NCBI RefSeq assembly: GCF_900112065.1
Contig: NZ_FOKE01000013.1
Coordinates: 186,001-250,000, forward strand
Direction of reading: 5' to 3'
From: Cohnella sp. OV330
Lineage (GTDB): Bacteria; Bacillota; Bacilli; Paenibacillales; Paenibacillaceae
DNA length: 64,000 bases
Shown here: positions 38,215 through 46,557 of the stretch, in pieces
Numbering within the stretch: the first letter of the stretch is position 1
How the letters are laid out: each line of letters starts with the position of its first letter
The notes under the pieces: generated by a model
What the model was told of the DNA's origin: nothing
Databases searched by the model: none
What the model saw: the letters and a program-made list of their open reading frames with translations, nothing else
Program-made: the position numbers and the translations under genes

Positions 38215-40899
38215 TCAGTATTGCGGTACGTCTATCGTTGAATCGACGGAAAGTGCGTTCCCGGCATGGTCTGTAATGCCAGTCGCGACAATCCTGAATT
38301 TGCTGGACGATTGAGGCACAAATAAAGCTTTTGCTCCATCTCTCAACGTAATGATAATGCGCTTATCGACGAATTCGACAGAATACTGAGTATCCACAGT
38401 TAATGGCTCGAAATCGACGGCATTGCCGCTCTGAGAAAACTGTACCTGCAAACTATATCCCATTATTGATGTCGTCAACAATTCGTTTGCCGTTAGCGTG
38501 AACTGATCGTTGCCGTAGACACTGCTGCTCAACGTCGGAACCGTCTCGTCCATAACGATCGGCAGCGTCACCTGGCTGACCTCCTCGTTACCCTGCTTGA
38601 CATGGAATACAAGGGCAGCCTCCGTGCTTTCGGTGGCGGCGTCTAACGGGTGAATGGTAATCCCGGAAGAGTCCGGAGTGAGCTCCACAAGCGGAGATGT
38701 GGATTCAACCGTGATGGTGCCCACCACGCCGCTTCCGCTCTCCGTTACGGTAAACTGTTTATTGACGGTATCGTATTCGATCGTCTCGGATACCGCGCCG
38801 CGTTTGATTTGCAAATAATTTTTAATACTGCGCTTATTGTATTGCTCATAACTGTCGGTAGACAGAAACGTATCTCCGGTCGTGCCGGTTCTGCCGCTGT
38901 TGAGGTAGAAAGGACGCCCCTCCAAGGAGGCCTTCAGCGAAGGCGAGCTAACGTCCTCAAACGCCGTAATTGCATCCTGCAGTGCCGCCTTCGCGCTGTC
39001 GATCTCCGACTGTATTACTCCAGCCTTCGCCTTTACTTCTTCCGCAGCTTGGATCGCGTCGTTCAGCGCGTCGATAGCGCTCTGCGGATATTGACCTTCT
39101 TCGGTGCCGGCCACCGCCGCATCGACAAGGTCCCAGGCGTCAGCGATCGCTGCAGCCAGCTGCGTAAGATCGATATGGACGGCAGTCTTCTTAAATGCAT
39201 CGATCGCTTCCTGCAGGGTTGCAGTTGCGCCGTTGATCTCTGCCTGCGTGGCTTCGGCGTCTCCCTTCACTACTGCTGCTGTCTCGATCGCATCGTTCAA
39301 CACATCGATCGCGCTCTGCGGGTACTGGCCTTCCGCGCCGCCGGCCACTGCCGCGTGAGCGACGCCCGAGGCTTCTTCGATCGCCGCATCTAACCGTGCT
39401 GTACCGACGTGCACGACTGCAACCTTAAATGTATGGATCGCCGTCCGAAGCGAAGCGGCTGCGCCGTCGATCTCAGCCTGCGCTGCACCTGCGCTGGCCT
39501 TCGTCTCTTTTGCAGTCGCGATCGCGACATTCAGCGCGTCTATCGCGCTCTGCTGATACTGGCCTTCCGCGCCGCCGGCCACCGCTGCATCGGCAAGGCT
39601 CGAAGCTTCTTCGATCGCCGCATCCAGTGTTCGCGTGTCCGCGACAATCGGAGCGCTGTTAGATACCGAGGCGGACGGCTTGGACACCGGTACGCCGCTT
39701 GCCGAGACGATGCTGCCGATCTGCGCTTGAACCTGACCCGGATTCGTAACGATATCCGTCAGCGCGACGCCATCCGGCAGGACCAGGCGGGTAATACGCA
39801 CATCGCTGCCGAGGGTCAACTTGGCTTTTGAATTGGTAACCTCGATCTCGCCATAGGAACCTTTGCCGGACAGCGTCACCGTCTGCCCCGTAAGCTTCAG
39901 ATGGTCAACGATCGCATCGACGGATACGTTAGCCGCTTGATTTTGCAATGTCAGGTTCGTGACCGATCCGCCGCTGATCGCTACATAGTCGCCCGATATC
40001 TTCAACGTCGCTCCCGCGGGCATCCCTGTCGTATCCAGCTTAACCGAAGACCCCGCCTTCCCTGCAGCGACGATCTCCAGCTCCGACAGATCGTTCAAGC
40101 TCCGAACGGCAGATTTGAACCTAAGCACCGCGCCTTGAAGCGCCTCTATGTTGCCGTCGCCTAGCAGAAGACGCTTCAACGCGTCCGATACGAGCAATGG
40201 CGTCCCGTTAATCGTTATTACATCCCCGTCTACCTTGGTTACGGTTGCCGTTTGCTCTTTTTCCGGGAAAATATCGACCAGAAACTGTGCAATATCCGCT
40301 CTTGCGACTTCCTGCCGCGGTTCGAAGCCGTTCGTCTGCGGGGTCATCAGCCCAAGCCGGAGCGCGGTTTGCACGGACGCTGAGGCCCAGCCGCTCGCCT
40401 CGGCGGCAAGCGCGGGGTCCGTCTCAAGTCCGCCGGTCGTATTCTGGCCGTTGACGGCACGTACGAATACGGACGCCAGCTCCTGCCGGGTAATCTTGCG
40501 ATTCGGCTCGAAGCCGGCATTCGATCCGTTCATGAGACCGGCCTTGCGGACCGCCTCAATATAACCGACGCTCCAACTGTCGGAGGCTACATCCTTGAAG
40601 GTTGATCCGGCATTCGTATCTACCGAAAGCTTCAGTGCTTTGGCCAGCAGCACGGCCAACTGCGTCCGTGTCAACGACTCGTCCGGCTTGAACTCCCCGT
40701 TCGGATAACCGCTGATCAGCCCTAGCGAGACCGCTTGGTTGATGGCTGCCTGTCGGTCGGCCGGGACCGGACCGATATCTTTAAACGAAGTTTGCTCCGA
40801 GGATACCGAAGGGGCGGCGAGTACGTTCCTGGCCCCGAAAGTTGTTGTAGCGATCATGCTTGCCAGTAAAACTGCTTTCCAGTTGGTTGCCAGTTTAAT
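38215..40899 (-). CDS. SLH-domain surface protein with three FIVAR repeats
   Basis: About 894 residues. After the signal peptide (NWKAVLLASMIATTTFGARNVLAAP) come three N-terminal SLH domains (about residues 37-225), a beta-rich region about 230-410, three tandem FIVAR-type three-helix repeats of about 74 residues (each starting L-A-IEEA or close), then a beta-rich C-terminal region of about 250 residues. The frame is open upstream to 40995, but the promoter at 40931-40975 would start the transcript near 40924, downstream of every ATG/GTG/TTG in frame; AGAGG lies 5 nt before ATT 40899, making ATT (or CTG 40893) the likely start. Surface-anchored to wall polymer. Confidence 0.82.
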   Translation of the reverse strand: MKLATNWKAVLLASMIATTTFGARNVLAAPSVSSEQTSFKDIGPVPADRQAAINQAVSLGLISGYPNGEFKPDESLTRTQLAVLLAKALKLSVDTNAGSTFKDVASDSWSVGYIEAVRKAGLMNGSNAGFEPNRKITRQELASVFVRAVNGQNTTGGLETDPALAAEASGWASASVQTALRLGLMTPQTNGFEPRQEVARADIAQFLVDIFPEKEQTATVTKVDGDVITINGTPLLVSDALKRLLLGDGNIEALQGAVLRFKSAVRSLNDLSELEIVAAGKAGSSVKLDTTGMPAGATLKISGDYVAISGGSVTNLTLQNQAANVSVDAIVDHLKLTGQTVTLSGKGSYGEIEVTNSKAKLTLGSDVRITRLVLPDGVALTDIVTNPGQVQAQIGSIVSASGVPVSKPSASVSNSAPIVADTRTLDAAIEEASSLADAAVAGGAEGQYQQSAIDALNVAIATAKETKASAGAAQAEIDGAAASLRTAIHTFKVAVVHVGTARLDAAIEEASGVAHAAVAGGAEGQYPQSAIDVLNDAIETAAVVKGDAEATQAEINGATATLQEAIDAFKKTAVHIDLTQLAAAIADAWDLVDAAVAGTEEGQYPQSAIDALNDAIQAAEEVKAKAGVIQSEIDSAKAALQDAITAFEDVSSPSLKASLEGRPFYLNSGRTGTTGDTFLSTDSYEQYNKRSIKNYLQIKRGAVSETIEYDTVNKQFTVTESGSGVVGTITVESTSPLVELTPDSSGITIHPLDAATESTEAALVFHVKQGNEEVSQVTLPIVMDETVPTLSSSVYGNDQFTLTANELLTTSIMGYSLQVQFSQSGNAVDFEPLTVDTQYSVEFVDKRIIITLRDGAKALFVPQSSSKFRIVATGITDHAGNALSVDSTIDVPQY

Positions 40900-40930
40900 C
40901 CCATCCTCTTGGTTGAAAAGTCTTAAGGTC

Positions 40931-40975
40931 AGTATAATCTTCGTCGATGACGGTAAAATGACAGATTTCGATGAA
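40931..40975 (-). promoter_or_regulatory. Conserved surface-regulon promoter, copy 1
   Basis: Reverse strand, numbering the element 1-45 from 40975: TTCATCGAA at 1-9, TGTCATTT at 13-20, CCGTCAT at 23-29, TATACT at 40-45 (40931-40936). No -35 consensus. The spacing is identical in copies 45283-45327 and 48417-48461. Confidence 0.8.
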
Positions 40976-41000
40976 TTACGACACAATGTGTGCAAACCGA

Positions 41001-41031
41001 AGAACCGCCAGGAGAAACTCCCGACGGTTCT
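41001..41031 (-). terminator. Hairpin after the SLH gene
   Basis: AGAACCGTC..GGCGGTTCT-type stem with an internal GGGAG..CTCC pairing, 46 bp after the stop codon. It is followed by a short T-containing stretch (TCTTCGGTTTG) on the reverse strand. Confidence 0.5.
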
Positions 41032-41076
41032 TTGGCCTTTCTTTTCATAGCCATGCGCCGCGATCGGAGGGATAGA

Positions 41077-42768
41077 TCAGTCGATCAGGTCCGCATACTG
41101 CATGAACCTCTTCAACATAACGGCCGCTTGCGCGCGGCTCGCCTGCGCCGAAGGCACGAACGTGTCGGTCGTCATGCCGGTGATGATGCCGGCATCGACG
41201 GCTTGCGCCACGGATACGCGGGCCCAGCTGCCGATCGCGGACTTGTCCTTAAAGGCGTTCAGCGAGGCTTCCGAAGACGCTGCCGTCGAAGCGGAGCCTT
41301 GCGCGTACGCGACGGCTCTCGTGATCATGATCGCCATCTGCTCGCGGGTGATCGTAGCGCCTGGCTTGAAGCTGCCGTCCTCGAAGCCTTCGACCAGCTT
41401 CGCCTTTACGGCTGCGCCAGTCGCGCCTGCGTACCATGCGCCGGATGCGACATCCTTGAAGCCGGCAGCGCCGGAAGCGTCCGGCGTGAGGCCCAGCGCA
41501 CGGACGAGCAGCGCCGCGAACTCGGCGCGCGTGATGCTGCTGTTCGGCGCGAACTTCGTGTCGGACACGCCGTTGACGACTAGCTTGGAGGCGAGCAGCT
41601 CGATGTCTGCTTTTGCCCAATGCGTGCTCAGGTCGGAGAAAGCTTTGGTAGCCGTCAACACCGTATAGATGCTGTTGCCGTTGCGCTTGAACGTAATCTT
41701 GACAGTGCCATCCTCTTGCTTCGTGAATAGTGCAGGCACGAAGGTAAGGGCGCCCGTCTGCGGATCGTATAGCGCGACGGTCGAATGCGAAGCGTCAATC
41801 GTGCCGGAAGCGACGACCGTACGCGACACATAGGTCGAGCCGAATTCATTCAGCTCGGAAGTCTTGCCGCCGCCGGAAGCGACGATCGAGAATTCGATCG
41901 CGCCGCCCTGCTGCGAGGCGCCGATACCAGCCGCGCTAGCCTTAATCTTGGCGTTGATGTCATCCGCGGACGGGACGATATTGACTTGAATGCTGATGCT
42001 TCCCGGCTCAGCGCCGAGGCTCGCCGCGATCGCGTCGAAGTTCAGCACGCCGAGCGGCAGCGAATATTCGCCTTCGCCGGTTTGCAGCGATACGATCGCA
42101 CCCAACGAGGCGGCGTCCTTCAGGACGGAGAACGGCAGGTTAAACTGCACGGCATCGCCCTGCTTGCCCTCATAGGCAATGTATACGACAGGTGCTGCGC
42201 CCTTGTTGTCCTGCTGCGCAGCCTTTTTCAGCGCGTCGGCGAGCGATGCGCCGTCTTGCGTGATGACGGTCGTCGAGCGGCCGTTGACGTCTACCGTCGA
42301 AGTCTTGTTCTTGCTCGTGTCGACCACGACCGGTACAGCGCCGCCTACCGGCGTGATGACCTTGCCCGGCGTCGGAGGAGGCGTCGGCGTCGACACCGAC
42401 CCGCTCGGAGGCGGCGTGACTATCTTCGCCGTCACCTTAAAAGTCTTGCTGGCTACCTCGCTGCCTTGCCCCGCAACCACGGTATAGGTACCAGCGGGTT
42501 CGCCAGATCCGATCGTGAACGGCGCAGCGAACTGACCTGCGGTCACTGGCACGATATCGAAGTACACGACGCTGGTGTCCGGCCGCAGCACTTTGACGAT
42601 GACCTCATCCAACGAGGTATCGCCTTTAATATCGACTTGATCACCCGCCGTAACGTCCGCTACGCCCTGCAGCGAGACGCCCGAGCTCTCGGCATAAGCC
42701 GCCGCGGACGGCACGAAGGCCAGGCATAGCGTCAGAATCATGAATATACGAAGCATGTGCGATTTCAC
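41077..42768 (-). CDS. SLH-domain surface protein with Ig-like N-terminus
   Basis: 563 residues. Signal peptide about 1-25 (LRIFMILTLCLAFVPSAAAYA), an Ig-like/MG2-type domain about 28-118 (sentence-like V-AGDQVDIKGDTSLDEVIVKV), a Pro/Thr linker, a middle domain about 150-370 related to that of the protein at 2777, and three C-terminal SLH domains (about 375-563; FAPNSSITRAEFAALL, FKPGATITREQMAIMI, FVPSAQASRAQAAVML). The start is GTG 42768, only 19 bp after the preceding 813-residue surface protein, so the two form one transcription unit from the promoter at 45283. Confidence 0.85.
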   Translation of the reverse strand: MKSHMLRIFMILTLCLAFVPSAAAYAESSGVSLQGVADVTAGDQVDIKGDTSLDEVIVKVLRPDTSVVYFDIVPVTAGQFAAPFTIGSGEPAGTYTVVAGQGSEVASKTFKVTAKIVTPPPSGSVSTPTPPPTPGKVITPVGGAVPVVVDTSKNKTSTVDVNGRSTTVITQDGASLADALKKAAQQDNKGAAPVVYIAYEGKQGDAVQFNLPFSVLKDAASLGAIVSLQTGEGEYSLPLGVLNFDAIAASLGAEPGSISIQVNIVPSADDINAKIKASAAGIGASQQGGAIEFSIVASGGGKTSELNEFGSTYVSRTVVASGTIDASHSTVALYDPQTGALTFVPALFTKQEDGTVKITFKRNGNSIYTVLTATKAFSDLSTHWAKADIELLASKLVVNGVSDTKFAPNSSITRAEFAALLVRALGLTPDASGAAGFKDVASGAWYAGATGAAVKAKLVEGFEDGSFKPGATITREQMAIMITRAVAYAQGSASTAASSEASLNAFKDKSAIGSWARVSVAQAVDAGIITGMTTDTFVPSAQASRAQAAVMLKRFMQYADLID

Positions 42769-42787
42769 TGCTTGTTTCCCCGCTCCC

Positions 42788-45229
42788 TTAAGGTCTGTTG
42801 TTGTTATTATATTGCGACAGCATCATTGCTTCGTCGATCTCCGTCTGCGTCTTGATCGTGCCAAGATTCAGTCCGAGGTTCAGCGTATCGCTGTCGAAGC
42901 TGCTGACTAAGAAGGCCTTGACCGTATAGTTTTTTGTGGCTGCGTCGTTAACGCTGAAGTTCGCCGAATAAGTACCTGTGCCGATTGCCAGCTCCGCTGC
43001 CGCGATGCTCACCGGCGTATTACCGTCGAACAGCTCGAACACGACGGCTTGCGTACCTGTGTTGCCGCCTGACTCGGATGACTTCAACAAATTAACGTAA
43101 TTGTTATTACTATTGCTATTGCCATAAGCCTGATTGTAAATAAACACTTTTGCCGTAATGCCGCTCGTCTTCGTGATCGACGGAGGCGTCATATAGAAGA
43201 TATCGGACGACTTAAAGGTCCCGCCGCTATACGTTTGCGTTTGATAGCCGTCCGCTTCGACGCTCACGTAGTAGTAATGATCCTTCAAGAAGACGCCCTT
43301 ACGAATCGTTAACTTGCCGTCTTCAACGCCATACTCCGTTCCCGTCAACTCTCTATAACTGCAAGTGTTGTAGTCCCAGACCGTAACGCTAAGGATGTGG
43401 CCGATCCATTCGGCATTCTGGTCAAGCTTCAGTACGGTATCCGCATCTGCGAACAAATAACCCGTAATCCGGGGAGCAGCAGCGACGATCGTCGTCACGA
43501 GCTCATCGTTCGATACATAGCCATGAGAATCCGTTAAGGAGTTCGCATCAATCTTAACTTGAATGGTGCCCGCCGTGATTCGGTTCTTCAAGAAGATCCC
43601 GATCTGGTTGCTTTGTACGACAATTCTATCGTCGGCGGACAGCTTCGTGAATGTCTTGCCGTTGTCCGTCGAGATCGAGATTTTGTCCTGCAGGTGGGTG
43701 CCCACTTCGTCCAAAGTCAAGTCAGTCAACTTATTAGAATAAATGGCATCGAGTTCCAGGCCTACAAAGCGTCCATTCAAATCTACGGTGCCGCCGTACA
43801 AACCGATGGAGCTATGGTCGTTAATGTCAAACCAAGCCGAGTTGAACGAATCATTTGAATGATTGCCAGAGAGATCGGCGATTTGGCTAAGAGAGAAATA
43901 ATAGTAATGTACCTCACTATCGCGCGTCTCGAAATGGATCGTCACCGATGAACCCGACACAGTCACTGTCGCACCCGGAGGCAGCCCATGTACATAGTCA
44001 CCGCTAATCGAATCATACCAGTTAACATTGCTTTTGAACGCCTCGAGATCGTCGATCGCTACATTTTCGTTAAATTGCAAGGTCAGGTCCTTGAGATCTT
44101 TTGATACGACATAGTCCACAAGCTCAGGAGGAGTCAGATCGCTGTCATCATTTAATTTAAAATACGACGAAGAGATTTTACTCGAAAAGTAATTGCCTTC
44201 CGCGTCCTGCAGCGTAGAACCTTGAATGACGATTTGGTTCGTCTCGATTGTCAGCGGAGTTGCGAATTTGACGATCAGCTGATTATCTTTCAGCGTCACC
44301 TTATCGCCTTCTTCTAGGTTCCTTCTCTGAGTGACATCTTGATTAATTTGTTGCACATATATTCTCGAATTCAAATCGGTTGCGTCATAGTCCGGCGTGG
44401 GATAAATGTTGCGGTCGAACGTGACCGTAACCTCTTGATCGTTGTCGCTGAGCTCCACGCTCTTAATTGCCGGAGGGCTCACGGCAAGGGCCAACTCCGG
44501 TGTGACATTGCCTGCCGTATCCTCGAGCAAACCGGCTGCGAGTTTAATCTTAGTCTTAGGGCCGGAGACAAGTGCTACATTTTGATTAGAGTATATTTGC
44601 AAATAATTGCTTTCCCAATCCAAACTTACTACGCCGTCAAGCAATGGAGAGAAATGCTCTCCATCCTGCGCGATTTGAATTTGGCTTTGGAGATAAGACG
44701 CTTCGTCCTCGATGCTATCCGGGTATACGACGACGAAGTCTTCGTCGAAGTATAGCTTCACACCCTCACTGTAGCTCTCCGCTCCCACGAATTCCGGAGG
44801 CGTGATATCTCGACCCACGATCGAATTCAGTTCAATCGAACTCCCGTATGTGGCTTCCTGGTCCATCAGCCATAGCGCATCTGCCTCAATCCGAACGGCG
44901 TTGGACTTGCCGACCAACTCCGTATCCAGCGTCAAAACGAGCTGGCGCCGTTTATTGCTATCATACTGGACCGAATCCTTGTCGCCGAGCGGCGTTGGCT
45001 CATTGGTACCCGTCAATTGAAGCGAGATCGCGTTCTTCAATTCATCCGAGTTTCCCGCCGGCTCTATGTCACTGTCAAAACTGAGAGTAATCGTCTTGAA
45101 ATCCTCGCTGACGGAAGCTGTCGCATTTAGCGTCGCGGGCGTAATCGGCTCCGCACTCGCCGCAGGCGCGTACGAGAACGCCGCGAAGACCAACATCGCC
45201 AGCATCAAAAATACTGAAACTTTTTTCAT
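42788..45229 (-). CDS. Secreted multi-domain Ig-like surface protein
   Basis: 813 residues. Signal peptide about 1-26 (VFLMLAMLVFAAFSYAPAASA). Several SwmB/Ig-like beta-sandwich repeats of about 110 residues follow (each with T-P-ELV or T-P-EFV junctions near 145, 260 and 375), then a region resembling the hemoblobin-interacting domain (about 600-680) and a final beta domain. There is no SLH or LPXTG motif, so attachment may depend on the SLH protein encoded directly downstream. The base composition is visibly more A/T-rich than the flanking genes and the residue use is Asn/Ser/Tyr-rich, suggesting a different origin or relaxed selection. Function unknown. Confidence 0.8.
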   Translation of the reverse strand: MKKVSVFLMLAMLVFAAFSYAPAASAEPITPATLNATASVSEDFKTITLSFDSDIEPAGNSDELKNAISLQLTGTNEPTPLGDKDSVQYDSNKRRQLVLTLDTELVGKSNAVRIEADALWLMDQEATYGSSIELNSIVGRDITPPEFVGAESYSEGVKLYFDEDFVVVYPDSIEDEASYLQSQIQIAQDGEHFSPLLDGVVSLDWESNYLQIYSNQNVALVSGPKTKIKLAAGLLEDTAGNVTPELALAVSPPAIKSVELSDNDQEVTVTFDRNIYPTPDYDATDLNSRIYVQQINQDVTQRRNLEEGDKVTLKDNQLIVKFATPLTIETNQIVIQGSTLQDAEGNYFSSKISSSYFKLNDDSDLTPPELVDYVVSKDLKDLTLQFNENVAIDDLEAFKSNVNWYDSISGDYVHGLPPGATVTVSGSSVTIHFETRDSEVHYYYFSLSQIADLSGNHSNDSFNSAWFDINDHSSIGLYGGTVDLNGRFVGLELDAIYSNKLTDLTLDEVGTHLQDKISISTDNGKTFTKLSADDRIVVQSNQIGIFLKNRITAGTIQVKIDANSLTDSHGYVSNDELVTTIVAAAPRITGYLFADADTVLKLDQNAEWIGHILSVTVWDYNTCSYRELTGTEYGVEDGKLTIRKGVFLKDHYYYVSVEADGYQTQTYSGGTFKSSDIFYMTPPSITKTSGITAKVFIYNQAYGNSNSNNNYVNLLKSSESGGNTGTQAVVFELFDGNTPVSIAAAELAIGTGTYSANFSVNDAATKNYTVKAFLVSSFDSDTLNLGLNLGTIKTQTEIDEAMMLSQYNNNNRP

Positions 45230-45282
45230 TCTTCTTTTGTCACTCCTATATGTTTTTAGTGATTCTTTTTGCCTACTATGTC

Positions 45283-45327
45283 AGTATAAATGACGCCAAT
45301 GACGGCAAAATGACAAACTTCGACGAA
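45283..45327 (-). promoter_or_regulatory. Conserved surface-regulon promoter, copy 2
   Basis: Reverse strand, element positions from 45327: TTCGTCGAA 1-9, TGTCATTT 13-20, CCGTCAT 23-29, a further GTCATT at 34-39, TATACT 40-45 (45283-45288). The expected transcript start is about 47 nt before the ATG at 45229. Confidence 0.82.
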
Positions 45328-45350
45328 AGTCCATTCCCGCCGCGCATGCG

Positions 45351-45383
45351 AAAAAAGACTCATCCCGAGTGGGAACGAGTCTT
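45351..45383 (-). terminator. Rho-independent terminator after the response regulator
   Basis: Reverse strand stem AAGACTC-G-TTCCC / GGGAT-GAGTCTT with a 4-base loop and six T, about 32 bp after the stop codon. Confidence 0.9.
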
Positions 45384-45414
45384 CCGGCCAGCTTCCTCTA
45401 TTGATCTATCTCTT

Positions 45415-46557
45415 CTATTCGGCGGCTTCCAGCTGCGTCAGCAGCTGTCCGTACAGCTTAGTCACCTCTGTCGATGGCCGGACGCCCAGCTCTTCCTGAA
45501 GCGTGTCCGAAAACTTCGCGTACAACCGGGTCAGCGCTTCTCGATTGTGCTGCAGGGCCAGCGCCCTCATATATAGCTTGACCGTATCCTCGTCGAGCTC
45601 GTTGTATGCCGTGAGCTTGGCAAGCAGGCGGATCGCGGCCTGGATATCCCCCCGGTCCAACAACGCCTGGCCAAGACGAAGGGTGAACGACGCGTACATT
45701 TGGGAAATTCGTTCGACCTCGCTCCACGCCCACGGATAGGCGAGATCCCCGAACAGCTGGCCTACGTAGGCACGCTCCAGCTCGATCGCCCGGTCCAGGT
45801 TGGACGCATCCACCCCCGCCATTTCCCTACAGCCCTCTTCGAAGCGATGGAGGTCGACCTCCGCCAGCGTCAGATTCAGCGCATAGTGATTGGCGTTCGA
45901 ATACAGGCTTCCCTTCATGCCGATCGCTTCGAGCAGCTTGCGGAGCTGATAGGCCGTCGTGTTCAAGTAGACCTCCGCGTTCTTGCGGGGCATGCCGCCG
46001 AAGATGTCCTCGATCAGCCGCGCCCTGGAGACGAGGCTCCCGCGCTGCAGCACCAGATAGGCGCACAGCTCCGCGCTCTTGCTGGATCTCCACTTGACGA
46101 GCTCGCCCTGCGCGCCGCGGATCTCCATGCGCCCGAGACAGTTCACTCGCACTTGCGGCTCGGGTATTGCCGGACTTTCCGCGCTTCCCTTGCCTTCGCT
46201 CGCTTCTGCCATCGCCCTTCGGACGGTATGGTGCAGCCGCTCCTGAACGACAGGCTTCACCATAAAGTCATAGGCATAGACGTCGAACGCGGCCAGCGCG
46301 AATTCGGTATGCGAGGTCACGAAGACGAGCTTGACGTCCCTGTCGCTGGCCCGAAGGCGCTGGGCGAAGGCCATGCCGCTCTCCTTGGGCATGTTGATGT
46401 CGATGAAGATCAGGTCGACCGCGTTGCCCCTCAAATATGCCTCGGCCGATGCGGTGTCCGCGAAGCTGCCGACGACTTCGACGCCGTCGATTTTAGCCAG
46501 CATCCGCTTCATGATCAGGTGCATCGCCTTTTCGTCGTCTACGATCAGGACCTTCAT
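45415..46557 (-). CDS. Response regulator with winged-helix and BTAD domains
   Basis: 380 residues. The receiver domain 1-115 has D7/D8, phosphoacceptor D53 (LIFIDINMP), Thr/Ser in FVTSH and Lys in FMVKP. An OmpR-like winged helix is about 140-230 (VRVNCLGRMEIRG, then WRSSKSAELCAYLVLQRG), and a C-terminal bacterial transcriptional activation domain of helical repeats about 235-380. SARP-like proteins with this winged helix bind direct repeats overlapping the -35 region, exactly what the three promoters at 40931, 45283 and 48417 offer. ATG 46557 overlaps the kinase stop by 4 bp (ATGA); the open frame upstream of it is the kinase gene's shadow. Confidence 0.92.
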   Translation of the reverse strand: MKVLIVDDEKAMHLIMKRMLAKIDGVEVVGSFADTASAEAYLRGNAVDLIFIDINMPKESGMAFAQRLRASDRDVKLVFVTSHTEFALAAFDVYAYDFMVKPVVQERLHHTVRRAMAEASEGKGSAESPAIPEPQVRVNCLGRMEIRGAQGELVKWRSSKSAELCAYLVLQRGSLVSRARLIEDIFGGMPRKNAEVYLNTTAYQLRKLLEAIGMKGSLYSNANHYALNLTLAEVDLHRFEEGCREMAGVDASNLDRAIELERAYVGQLFGDLAYPWAWSEVERISQMYASFTLRLGQALLDRGDIQAAIRLLAKLTAYNELDEDTVKLYMRALALQHNREALTRLYAKFSDTLQEELGVRPSTEVTKLYGQLLTQLEAAE

